Source: a virus
DNA length: 21,477 nt
Strand: one strand, 5' to 3'
IMG/VR virus record: IMGVR_UViG_3300010885_027884
Span: 1-21,477 of that record
The translations under genes were made by a program, and so were the position numbers. The notes below the pieces were generated by a model that was given only the letters and a program-made list of their open reading frames with translations, was not told where the DNA came from and did no database searches. Below are positions 6,948-14,096 of the stretch, one piece after another (position 1 is the first letter of the stretch; each line of letters opens with the position of its first letter).

Positions 6948-7710
6948 GGCTGACCAAACACTTGATCCACTTAAAAAACAACTTATAGAATATGTGCAAC
7001 TACAGCTTGCAAGTCAAATTATTGATATTGAATTAGACCCAGAGCACTACGAAGCCGCATATCAAAAAACCATTGGTACGTATAGACAACGTGCGCAAAA
7101 TGCCTATGAAGAAAGCTACAGCTTCATGGAATTGATCAACGACGTAAATGAATACACCTTACCACAGGAAGTTACACAAGTTAGACAAATCTTTCGTAGA
7201 ACAATTGGGTTAGGCACTGGCACCGGCGGCTATAGTTTTGATCCGTTTGGAGCCGCTACCTTGAATGTGTACTTGCTTAACTTTAACCAAGCAAGCGGTG
7301 GTATGGCCACATACGACTTTTATCAACAATATGTTGAACTCGCGGCACGTATGTTTGGCGGCTACATCAACTACACATTCAATCCTGTTACCAAAAAACT
7401 ACAACTCATTAGAGACCCAAGAGGAACAGGTGAAGTTGTGTTGTTATGGACATACAACCTGCGCCCAGAAATTGTGCTACTGAGTGATTTTCAAATCAGT
7501 CAATGGATCCGTGATTACATGGTGGCCGCTTGTAAGATGATTATTGGTGAAGCACGTGAAAAGTTTGGAACCATTGCTGGCCCGCAAGGTGGCGGCACTT
7601 TAAACGGAGCACAAATGAAGCAAGAAGCACAAGCGGCCATGGACAAGTGTATTGAGGATCTTAAATTATATGTTGACGGAAGCCAGCCACTCACGCTGGT
7701 GATTGGGTAA
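6946..7710 (+). CDS. Neck / head-completion protein, gp13-like
   Basis: A 254-residue protein of a type very common in aquatic T4-like phages and usually called neck or structural protein. Its plan: a short N-terminal helix, IDIELDPEHYEAAYQKTIGTY (about 27-47), RAQNAYEESYSF, YTLPQEVTQVRQIFRR (about 71-86), DPFGAATLNVYLL, then the KKLQLIRDPRG strand, WIRDYMVAACKMIIGEAREK and AGPQGGGTLNGAQMK. The first helices recall head-tail connector adaptors. In T4, gp13 and gp14 close the filled head so the tail can attach. The gp13 label rests on recall of the family and the presence of gp14- and gp15-like genes nearby on the other strand. AGGAG lies 6 bases before the ATG, in the loop of a hairpin. Its stop overlaps the next start (TAATG). 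Confidence 0.7.
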   Translation: MADQTLDPLKKQLIEYVQLQLASQIIDIELDPEHYEAAYQKTIGTYRQRAQNAYEESYSFMELINDVNEYTLPQEVTQVRQIFRRTIGLGTGTGGYSFDPFGAATLNVYLLNFNQASGGMATYDFYQQYVELAARMFGGYINYTFNPVTKKLQLIRDPRGTGEVVLLWTYNLRPEIVLLSDFQISQWIRDYMVAACKMIIGEAREKFGTIAGPQGGGTLNGAQMKQEAQAAMDKCIEDLKLYVDGSQPLTLVIG

Positions 7711-8417
7711 TGAGTAAAACTTTAATTGTTGGGTGCAGTTATATTGAAAACTTGGACATCGAACAAGTAAGTTCTCGATTTGTACTTTGTGGATCAAGCG
7801 GTGCGGGTAATCAAAGCATTGCAGCCAGGGTGGCATATGAATGCAGTTGTAACAATTACGACCGTGTGATTGTGTTATGGAGCGGCATCTTTAGATTAGA
7901 TTTTCCAGTTAGTCTTGCATTACATAAAACTACCCCTGTAAGTTTGGATGGAAAGCGCAAGTACGAGTATTTTACAGAAATAGGGTCCGCAGTATGGTAT
8001 CACAGTGGCGGATGGGGACTTAGCGGATCCAGCAAAGATAGCCCATGGTTTTTTAGAAATTTTTGTCAGGCCCAATATCAGGGCGCCACTCCGAGATATC
8101 TAAGCGAATTAAGTTTGCTAGGTATATTGCAAACTCAATGCTTTTTGAATCAACAAAACATTCCATATGACATGAGTTTTATATACGATGTCAATCAAAA
8201 TTATACGGACCCAAATGTTGAACCAGGATGCGGCAAACTTGCTCGAGAATCAGCGTACATTAACTTAATAGACTGGACAAAATTTACTCCTACAATTGCG
8301 CCATATGAATTTGCCAAAACAATAGATAACGGATTTGAGCAAGATGGGTTTCACCCAAATTTTGATACCATGAACGCATGGTTCAAAAAATATCTAAACG
8401 AAGATTTAACTAGTTGA
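7710..8417 (+). CDS. SGNH/GDSL-type hydrolase-like protein
   Basis: A 235-residue protein with blocks of the SGNH hydrolase fold: GCS at residues 8-10 (nucleophile Ser10 position), GSSGAGNQS at 28-36 (glycine/asparagine oxyanion block) and D212-x-x-H215 near the C-terminus (catalytic Asp/His). Strand VIVLWSGIFRLD at about 53-64 fits the third core strand. Such enzymes cleave esters or acetyl groups from sugars and lipids; a role in trimming host surface polysaccharide or virion glycans is inferred. I recall similar proteins with GCSF...GGGNQS in other marine phages. Start ATG 7710 overlaps the gp13-like stop by one base (TAATG), so it is translationally coupled to a virion gene. No signal peptide is seen. 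Confidence 0.72.
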   Translation: MSKTLIVGCSYIENLDIEQVSSRFVLCGSSGAGNQSIAARVAYECSCNNYDRVIVLWSGIFRLDFPVSLALHKTTPVSLDGKRKYEYFTEIGSAVWYHSGGWGLSGSSKDSPWFFRNFCQAQYQGATPRYLSELSLLGILQTQCFLNQQNIPYDMSFIYDVNQNYTDPNVEPGCGKLARESAYINLIDWTKFTPTIAPYEFAKTIDNGFEQDGFHPNFDTMNAWFKKYLNEDLTS

Positions 8418-8442
8418 TTTTTTATTGTAAGTGTGTTATAAT
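8414..8442 (+). promoter_or_regulatory. Early promoter with inverted repeat over the -10
   Basis: TTGATT (8414-8419), 17 bases, then TATAAT (8437-8442), with TGT before it as extended -10. The -10 lies in a short inverted repeat, TGTGTT (8432-8437) and AACACA (8444-8449). Expected +1 is 8449, which is the A of the exonuclease ATG. The -35 overlaps the stop of the SGNH gene. Confidence 0.8.
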
Positions 8443-8448
8443 CAACAC

Positions 8449-8970
8449 ATGGACTTAATGATTGACATGGAAGGCCTAGCTACTGGCCCAGAAACTTGCA
8501 TTCTGACAATTGCCGCGCAAGGGTTTGACCCGTTTGGCAATGGGTACTATCCTGATCGATGCTACTATGCCCGGGTTGATTTAGAAAGTCAGCCCAATCG
8601 TAAAATTGAGCAAGGTACTATTGAGTGGTGGGCCACTCAAAAAGAAGCTCAAGCAGAAGCCTTTGCTGAGGATAATCGTATTCCTCTTGATCAAGCACTA
8701 GATGAACTTGGCAAACTTATTTGGCATTCCAAACGTATCTGGGCGCAAGGCCCCACGTATGACATGACTATTTTAGAGCATGCATATAAAAGCTACAACA
8801 AATTAATACCATGGCAATACTATGCTGTGCGCGATAGTCGCACAGTGTTTTCGTTGTGGCCGGGACTAGAAAAACCACCCACAAGCCATCATGCGCTAGA
8901 AGATTGTCGCAGACAAATTGAACTGTTACAGGACACACTCAAATATCTTAATGTAAAGGAATTAGCATGA
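8449..8970 (+). CDS. DEDDh 3'-5' exonuclease, Rv2179c-like family
   Basis: A 173-residue nuclease. The acidic set is visible: D6 and E8 in MIDMEGL, D105 in GPTYDMTIL, and H147-x4-D152 in HHALEDCRRQ, giving a complete DEDDh site. TIEWWATQKEA (about 57-67) and RDSRTVFSL are typical of the phage and bacterial Rv2179c-like branch, which trims 3' ends of RNA or single strands. Role in the phage: RNA or DNA turnover early in infection (inference). Start: ATG 8449 is preferred; a GTG at 8431 lies inside the promoter, and ATG 8458 remains possible. No Shine-Dalgarno precedes 8449, and the predicted +1 coincides with it, so a leaderless message is likely. Its end overlaps the dNMP kinase start (ATGA). 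Confidence 0.88.
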   Translation: MDLMIDMEGLATGPETCILTIAAQGFDPFGNGYYPDRCYYARVDLESQPNRKIEQGTIEWWATQKEAQAEAFAEDNRIPLDQALDELGKLIWHSKRIWAQGPTYDMTILEHAYKSYNKLIPWQYYAVRDSRTVFSLWPGLEKPPTSHHALEDCRRQIELLQDTLKYLNVKELA

Positions 8971-9629
8971 TTATTGGCATTTGCGGACTTATTGGTGCTG
9001 GCAAAGATACCATTGCAGATTATCTAGTAAACATACATCAATATCGCAGGGAAAGCTTTGCTAATAGTTTGAAAGATGCTGTAGCTCAGATATTTGGCTG
9101 GGATAGAACCATGCTAGAGGGGCGCACAAAGCACTCAAGGGAGTGGCGTGAACAAGTGGATACCTGGTGGGCAAATCGATTGAATATACCCGAACTTACT
9201 CCACGGTGGGTGCTACAACACCTGGGCACAGACGTATTGCGTACAAGATTTCACGATGATATTTGGATTGCCAGCTTGGAAAATAAACTACGTAATATCA
9301 CAGACGATGTTGTTATAACTGATTGCAGATTCCCAAACGAAATCAACGCTATCAGGGCTTCGGGCGGAAAAGTAATTCGTGTTATCCGTGGTGTAGAACC
9401 AGACTGGATGCCATATGCAATCAATTACATGAGTGGCCCTCAAACAATTGGGTGGGCGATTGGGAAAGACATGCTAACAAAATTTAATGTGCATGCCAGC
9501 GAGTACAGCTGGGCTGACACTAAATTTGATCAAGTAATTGACAATAACAGTACCATGGATCACTTGTACAAGCAGATCAATGATCTGGTTCAAGATCTCC
9601 AGGCTTCCAAGGAAGGTCAGCTCGGGTGA
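8967..9629 (+). CDS. 1: Deoxynucleoside monophosphate kinase, T4 gp1-like
   Basis: A 220-residue kinase that phosphorylates dNMPs to dNDPs to feed DNA synthesis. The Walker A loop is G7LIGAGK13DT, with the KD-T form typical of T4 gp1-like kinases. WVLQHLGTDVLR (about 81-92) and the DCRFPNE motif (119-125) are further family marks for nucleotide and acceptor binding. It is coupled to the exonuclease by a four-base ATGA overlap, with AAGGA upstream. The two form an early nucleotide-metabolism pair inside a late structural region. Its last 53 bases overlap the end of the HNH gene on the other strand. Confidence 0.9.
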   Translation: MIIGICGLIGAGKDTIADYLVNIHQYRRESFANSLKDAVAQIFGWDRTMLEGRTKHSREWREQVDTWWANRLNIPELTPRWVLQHLGTDVLRTRFHDDIWIASLENKLRNITDDVVITDCRFPNEINAIRASGGKVIRVIRGVEPDWMPYAINYMSGPQTIGWAIGKDMLTKFNVHASEYSWADTKFDQVIDNNSTMDHLYKQINDLVQDLQASKEGQLG

Positions 9630-9921
9630 CCTCAGCGGCACAATTGAGACAGATAGTTTTTAAGTTTCTTAATTCACTGTTGTTTAAATCACCATCAACA
9701 TGATATACCAGTAACTGACTTGAATGTCTTGCCTTGAACCCGCATCGATCACATGCGGTTTTCTTTTTGTAGCCACTGGTTTGCCACCGTGGTTTTTGTG
9801 GTTTGAGCTTCTTGCCTTTGCGTATACAAGCATTGCATTTAGACCGATAATACAGTTTGTTGTTGTGCCAGCCGTTAACAGCGGCTAGGTTCTTGTTGCA
9901 TACTTTACACAGTGGTCTCAT
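9577..9921 (-). CDS. HNH / zinc-ribbon nuclease-like protein
   Basis: A 114-residue protein with four CxxC pairs (C5/C8, C29/C32, C57/C60, C91/C94), enough for two zinc ribbons. Between the last two pairs lies H74-V-D-G-D-x-N80 and N86-L-x-T-x-C, the core of an HNH site (H...N). The usual last histidine is not obvious after C94, so catalysis is uncertain and a purely DNA-binding role is possible. The tail ADLPWKPGDLEPDH is one I recall in related marine phage proteins. Start ATG 9921 is chosen since the extra residues from 10002 are outside the family pattern and a late motif (9927-9934) lies 5 bases upstream; no Shine-Dalgarno is seen. The gene is alone on the minus strand between dNMP kinase and sheath. 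Confidence 0.78.
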   Translation of the reverse strand: MRPLCKVCNKNLAAVNGWHNNKLYYRSKCNACIRKGKKLKPQKPRWQTSGYKKKTACDRCGFKARHSSQLLVYHVDGDLNNSELRNLKTICLNCAAEVTRADLPWKPGDLEPDH

Positions 9922-9926
9922 ACCAT

Positions 9927-9934
9927 TATTTATG
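9927..9934 (-). promoter_or_regulatory. Late promoter motif CATAAATA (minus strand)
   Basis: It reads CATAAATA on the minus strand. With T4 late spacing the first transcribed base is 9921, exactly the A of the HNH start codon. It is paired back to back with the plus-strand motif at 9985-9992. Confidence 0.55.
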
Positions 9935-9961
9935 TTGCGAACCTTAATTAAGGCACCGCAA
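9935..9961. repeat. Extended palindrome between divergent genes
   Basis: The core CCTTAATTAAGG (9942-9953) is a perfect 12-bp palindrome. Outer arms TTGCG (9935-9939) and CGCAA (9957-9961) extend the symmetry after 2-3 unmatched bases. It lies between two oppositely facing late motifs, where a regulator or nicking protein could bind. No T tract, so not a clear terminator. Confidence 0.55.
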
Positions 9962-9984
9962 CCATGCCCGTTTTTACGTTCTTC

Positions 9985-9992
9985 AATAAATA
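9985..9992 (+). promoter_or_regulatory. Late promoter motif AATAAATA for sheath gene
   Basis: AATAAATA, seven of eight to TATAAATA, lies 27 bases before the sheath ATG at 10020. AAGGA stands at good distance from that ATG, so this unit has an ordinary short leader, unlike the HNH side. Confidence 0.65.
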
Positions 9993-10019
9993 TTACTAAC
10001 ATTTTTGAAGGATGCGATT

Positions 10020-13000
10020 ATGGCACTAGTATCTCCCGGCGTAGAAGTTACAGTTGTTGATGAGTCAAATTATATACCAGCGGCAACTAACTCTGTTCCA
10101 TATGTTTTGATTGCGACAGCACAAAACAAAATCTCTGGCACTGGAACTGGCGTAGCAGCCGGTACTTTGGCAGTCAACGCAGGCAAGGTTTATTTAGTAA
10201 CCAGCCAGCGTGATTTGGCAGCAACATTTGGTAACCCGTTCTTTTACAAGACATCGGCTGGTACACCAATTAACGGTTATGAGCTTAACGAATATGGCTT
10301 GTTGGCTGCGTTCTCTGTTTTAGGTATTAGTAATCGCGCTTATATCCAACGTGCAGATATTGACTTATCAGAGTTAACAGCAAGTTTAGTTCGCCCAACA
10401 GGCGCACCAACTGATGGTACTTACTGGTTAGATACATCATCAACATCATGGGGCGTGTTCCAGTGGAATCAAACAACTGGTGCATTCACTAGCAAAACTC
10501 CCACAGTTATTACTAGCACAACACAGTTAACCGGTGGCGTGCCAAGTGCAAACATTGGTAGTATTGGTGACTATGCAGTTGTTGCAACAAATGCAAACAA
10601 TCCTGTATACTACAAAAACTCAGAAAACATGTGGGTACTTGTTGGTAGCGACGCTTGGAAAATGAGCTGGCCTACAATACAGGCATCAAATTCTCTTGAC
10701 GGGGTGAGCCTAACAGCAGGTAACACAATTGTTATTAACGGAACAACGGTTACAGTGCCAGTAGCACCAAACAACAACCTTAATGGTTTGGTAACTGCAA
10801 TTAACAATGCAAGTATTGCTGGTGTGACTGCCGAAGCTGACTCAAGTAGCCGTTTGGTAATTTATGCAGACAGTGACGCAGAAAGTGACGGCTCATCTGC
10901 TAATGGTGGCATTGTACACATTGATGTATTGAGTACTGCTGGACTATTAACAGCATTGGGTGTTAGTGTAGGAAATTACTATGCACCAACATTGCAACAA
11001 AGTCCAAACTACACAGTTCCGCGTTGGAGAACCAGTGACGTTGAACCTCGCCCAACTGGTTCTGTTTGGAACATGTTGACAGCAGTTAACCAAGGCGCAA
11101 GCATTATTATCAAGCGTTATGATTCAGTGCTTGGAGCATTCGTTACACAAAGCGCACCAATTTATGCAAATGGTTGGAGTGCCGACAAAGGACTAGACCC
11201 TGCAGGTGGTGGTAAGAATATTCCAGCTGACACATTATATGTTCAGTACAATACTGATCCAGAATTGTCTGGTACTGGATTGTACAACAACACACTGACT
11301 CTCAAGGCATATACTCGCCTTGCAGCCGGTGCAACGGTCATCACCGGCGATGACACTGCTCCAACATTTACCGCATCAAATACATTTACAATTCAGGCCA
11401 GCACAGCAAATAGCACAAGTTTAACATCTCCAGTAACTGCCACTGTTAATGGTGTTACTCCAGCTGACTTTGTAACAGCAGTTAGTGCAGCCGGCGTACC
11501 AAATGTTTCCGCCAGCGTTACTAGCGATGGCTCAATTGCATTTACACATGCTCTTGGTGGCGACATTGTTTTGATTGATTTAACCGGAAATCCAGTAGCA
11601 GACGCAGGTTTTAATACTACAGTTACCGGTGTGTCTGATGCAACAGGCGAATTAACTGGTGGGTTAATTTTATCTAACTGGATCCCATTAACTTACATTG
11701 CATCCGCAAGTGCTCCAAGCCTTGATCCTGCTGATGGACGCCTATGGTACTACAGTGCAACTAATCAAGTCGATATCATGATTCAAAGTGGTACAGAATG
11801 GCAAGGTTATCGCAATGTTAGCTTGGACGTTCGTGGATATAATTTAACACAAACAGATCCAAACGGACCTATTGTTTCTGCATCTGAACCCCTATTGCAA
11901 AGCGATGGCACAGATTTGGTTTATGGTGATTTGTGGATCGACACCAGCAACTTAGAGTTGTATCCAGTGGTTAAGCGTTGGGAACTGGTCAATGACGTTG
12001 CAACCTGGGTGTCTATTGACAATACCGATCAAACAACAAGCAATGGTATCTTGTTTGCTGACGCACGTTGGGCAACAAACGGCACAACTGATCCAATTAC
12101 TGATAACTTCCCAACAATCAAGAGTTTGTTAACTAGTGATTATTTAGACTTGGATGCACCAGATCCAACACTGTATCCAGCTGGGACATTGTTGTGGAAC
12201 ACACGCCGAAGTGGTTTTAACGTAAAATCATTCCAGGTTGATTATTTTAACCCAACAACATTCAGTGTTGACAGCTACAGCGCCGCAACAAGTTATGCAG
12301 TTAATGATTTGGTATTGTATGAAGGTATCATTTATATTGCTACTGCCCCTGGCAATGGTAACGTACCAACCGACACCAACTTCTGGAGCCCACTGGAAAC
12401 CAATGCTTGGGTAACTGCTACTGGAAACAAAGCAGATGGCAGTCCATACATGGGTCGTTTGGCACAGCGTCAATTGGTAGTGGCTGCAATGAAGAGTGTA
12501 ATTGACACACAAGACACTTTGCGTGAAGAACAAAATGTGTTCAACTTGATTGCCTGCCCAAATTATCCAGAGCTGATTCCTAACATGGTTGCATTGAACA
12601 ACGAACGTAGTAACACAGCGTTCGTTGTTGGTGATACACCATTGCGCTTACCACCAAATGGGGCAGACATCGTGGCCTGGGCAACCAACAACACTGGCAC
12701 TGGATATGTCACTGGCGATGGATTAACAATTGGTGATCCTTATGTTGGCGTGTTCTACCCAAGTTGCCGTACAACAGATCTAGGCGGAAGCCAAGTTGTA
12801 CAACCACCAAGTCACATGATGTTGCGTACTATTGTACGCAGTGACGAAGTTGCTTATCCATGGTTGGCACCAGCTGGTGTACGTCGTGGTGTAATTGACA
12901 ATGCTGAACAAATTGGTTATGTTAATGCGGCAACAGGTGAGTTTGTGACAATTGCCACAGGCCAAGGTCTACGTGACGTATTGTATGTTAACAAGATTAA

Positions 13001-13418
13001 CCCAATTACGTTCATTCCTGGTGTTGGTATTACTAACTATGGTAACAAGACTGAAAGTCCAATTACAAGTGCTATGGATCGTATCAACGTTGCACGTTTG
13101 GTTGCATACATACGTGGACGCCTGAATGAAATTGGTAAACAGTTTGTATTTGAACCTAACGATCAAATCACTCGTAATGAAATCACAAATGCTATCGACG
13201 GTCTCATGGTAGATCTAGTGGCAAAACGTGGTATCTATGACTACTTGATTGTGTGTGATTTGAGTAACAACACACCAGCACGTATTGATCGTAACGAACT
13301 ATATGTTGATATTGCTATCGAGCCTGTTAAGGCAGTTGAATTTATCTACATTCCAGTACGTATTAAGAATACTGGCGAATTGGCTGCAGGCCAAACAGCT
13401 AGCTCTGCTACGGTTTAA
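10020..13418 (+). CDS. 18: Tail sheath protein, gp18 family, unusually long
   Basis: Contractile sheath subunit, 1132 residues against 659 in T4. The start MALVSPGVEV matches the T4 gp18 start (MTLLSPGIEL); ATG 10020 has AAGGA upstream, while a TTG at 10005 has none. Residues about 1-115 (with FGNPF, LGISNRAYIQRADID) and about 805-1132 (MKSVIDTQDTLREEQ, NPITFIPGVGITNYGNKT, RINVARLVAYIRGRL, ELYVDIAIEPVKAVEFIYIP) form the conserved inner sheath core that locks neighbouring subunits. Between them sit about 690 residues of inserted, Thr/Ser/Asn-rich, outward-facing domains. Residues 236-286 (with LNGLVTAINNASIAGVTAEA) resemble the flagellin-hook IN motif, 453-520 is a more diverged similar stretch, and 752-792 resembles a CBM5/12-type carbohydrate-binding module. 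Identity as sheath is confident; domain likenesses are by eye. Confidence 0.92.
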   Translation: MALVSPGVEVTVVDESNYIPAATNSVPYVLIATAQNKISGTGTGVAAGTLAVNAGKVYLVTSQRDLAATFGNPFFYKTSAGTPINGYELNEYGLLAAFSVLGISNRAYIQRADIDLSELTASLVRPTGAPTDGTYWLDTSSTSWGVFQWNQTTGAFTSKTPTVITSTTQLTGGVPSANIGSIGDYAVVATNANNPVYYKNSENMWVLVGSDAWKMSWPTIQASNSLDGVSLTAGNTIVINGTTVTVPVAPNNNLNGLVTAINNASIAGVTAEADSSSRLVIYADSDAESDGSSANGGIVHIDVLSTAGLLTALGVSVGNYYAPTLQQSPNYTVPRWRTSDVEPRPTGSVWNMLTAVNQGASIIIKRYDSVLGAFVTQSAPIYANGWSADKGLDPAGGGKNIPADTLYVQYNTDPELSGTGLYNNTLTLKAYTRLAAGATVITGDDTAPTFTASNTFTIQASTANSTSLTSPVTATVNGVTPADFVTAVSAAGVPNVSASVTSDGSIAFTHALGGDIVLIDLTGNPVADAGFNTTVTGVSDATGELTGGLILSNWIPLTYIASASAPSLDPADGRLWYYSATNQVDIMIQSGTEWQGYRNVSLDVRGYNLTQTDPNGPIVSASEPLLQSDGTDLVYGDLWIDTSNLELYPVVKRWELVNDVATWVSIDNTDQTTSNGILFADARWATNGTTDPITDNFPTIKSLLTSDYLDLDAPDPTLYPAGTLLWNTRRSGFNVKSFQVDYFNPTTFSVDSYSAATSYAVNDLVLYEGIIYIATAPGNGNVPTDTNFWSPLETNAWVTATGNKADGSPYMGRLAQRQLVVAAMKSVIDTQDTLREEQNVFNLIACPNYPELIPNMVALNNERSNTAFVVGDTPLRLPPNGADIVAWATNNTGTGYVTGDGLTIGDPYVGVFYPSCRTTDLGGSQVVQPPSHMMLRTIVRSDEVAYPWLAPAGVRRGVIDNAEQIGYVNAATGEFVTIATGQGLRDVLYVNKINPITFIPGVGITNYGNKTESPITSAMDRINVARLVAYIRGRLNEIGKQFVFEPNDQITRNEITNAIDGLMVDLVAKRGIYDYLIVCDLSNNTPARIDRNELYVDIAIEPVKAVEFIYIPVRIKNTGELAAGQTASSATV

Positions 13419-13423
13419 TAGCA

Positions 13424-13431
13424 GGTAAATA
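13424..13431 (+). promoter_or_regulatory. Late promoter motif GGTAAATA for tail tube
   Basis: GGTAAATA starts 6 bases after the sheath stop codon and 31 bases before the gp19 ATG, with AGGAG between them. Tube and sheath can thus be made from separate late messages. Confidence 0.6.
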
Positions 13432-13454
13432 AACATATACAGGAGATAAAACAT

Positions 13455-14087
13455 ATGGCCGTTGCATCACTAACTAGAATGACAGTGCCTCTGTCTAGCG
13501 ATCAAAGTAATCCTAATCAGGGCTTGTTGATGCCAAAACTCAAATATCGCTTTCGAGTGATATTTGAAAACTTTGGAGTCTCTACTCCAAGAACAGAACT
13601 TACAAAACAAGTGATGGACTTTACTCGTCCATCAGTTACATTTGACGAAATTCCTATTGAAATTTACAACAGTCGTATGTACCTTGCTGGTAAGCATACT
13701 TGGGATATGTTAACTGTTACCTTGCGTGATGATGCTTCTGGCGAAGTAGCACGCCTGGTTGGTGAACAATTACAAAAGCAGTTGGACTTTAATGAGATGG
13801 CATCTGCGGCAGCTGGTATTGACTACAAGTTCCTAACACGTTGCGAAATTCTTGACGGTGGTAATGGAGCCGCTCAACCAGTTGTGTTGGAAAACTGGGA
13901 AATTTATGGTTGCTACTTGAACCAAGTTAACTATCAAGATCTTAACTATGGCGAAAGTGCTCCAGTAACAATTCAAATGCAAATTCGTTTCGATAATGCT
14001 GTTCAGACACCTAACGGTACTGGCCTTGGCACTAGCGTTGCACGTTTGGCAGGTAGTGTTGTAACTGGTGTAGGCACAGCTGGCTAA
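13455..14087 (+). CDS. 19: Tail tube protein, gp19 family
   Basis: A 210-residue tube subunit (T4: 163). Stacked hexamers of this protein form the DNA channel inside the sheath. Family marks: MPKLKYRFRVIFENFG (strand after the flexible start), VMDFTRPSVTFDEIPIE, the MYLAGKHTWDMLTVTLRDD segment and the late strand VLENWEIYGCYLNQVNYQDL followed by PVTIQMQIRFDN. The last 20 residues are a Gly/Thr/Val-rich tail missing in T4. Start ATG 13455 with AGGAG 10 bases upstream. Order sheath-tube is as in T4 (18-19), but here a second tube-like gene follows instead of portal gp20. Confidence 0.93.
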   Translation: MAVASLTRMTVPLSSDQSNPNQGLLMPKLKYRFRVIFENFGVSTPRTELTKQVMDFTRPSVTFDEIPIEIYNSRMYLAGKHTWDMLTVTLRDDASGEVARLVGEQLQKQLDFNEMASAAAGIDYKFLTRCEILDGGNGAAQPVVLENWEIYGCYLNQVNYQDLNYGESAPVTIQMQIRFDNAVQTPNGTGLGTSVARLAGSVVTGVGTAG

Positions 14088-14096
14088 TTAAATTAG

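Noticed and set aside
9614-9632. AGGTCA/TGACCT inverted repeat as terminator of the kinase gene
   Set aside because: Only 6 bp, no T tract, and inside the overlapping HNH coding sequence.
9577-9921. Group I intron or mobile homing-endonuclease insertion
   Set aside because: No split gene, intron core or target duplication is visible, and the protein type seems a stable resident of marine phages.
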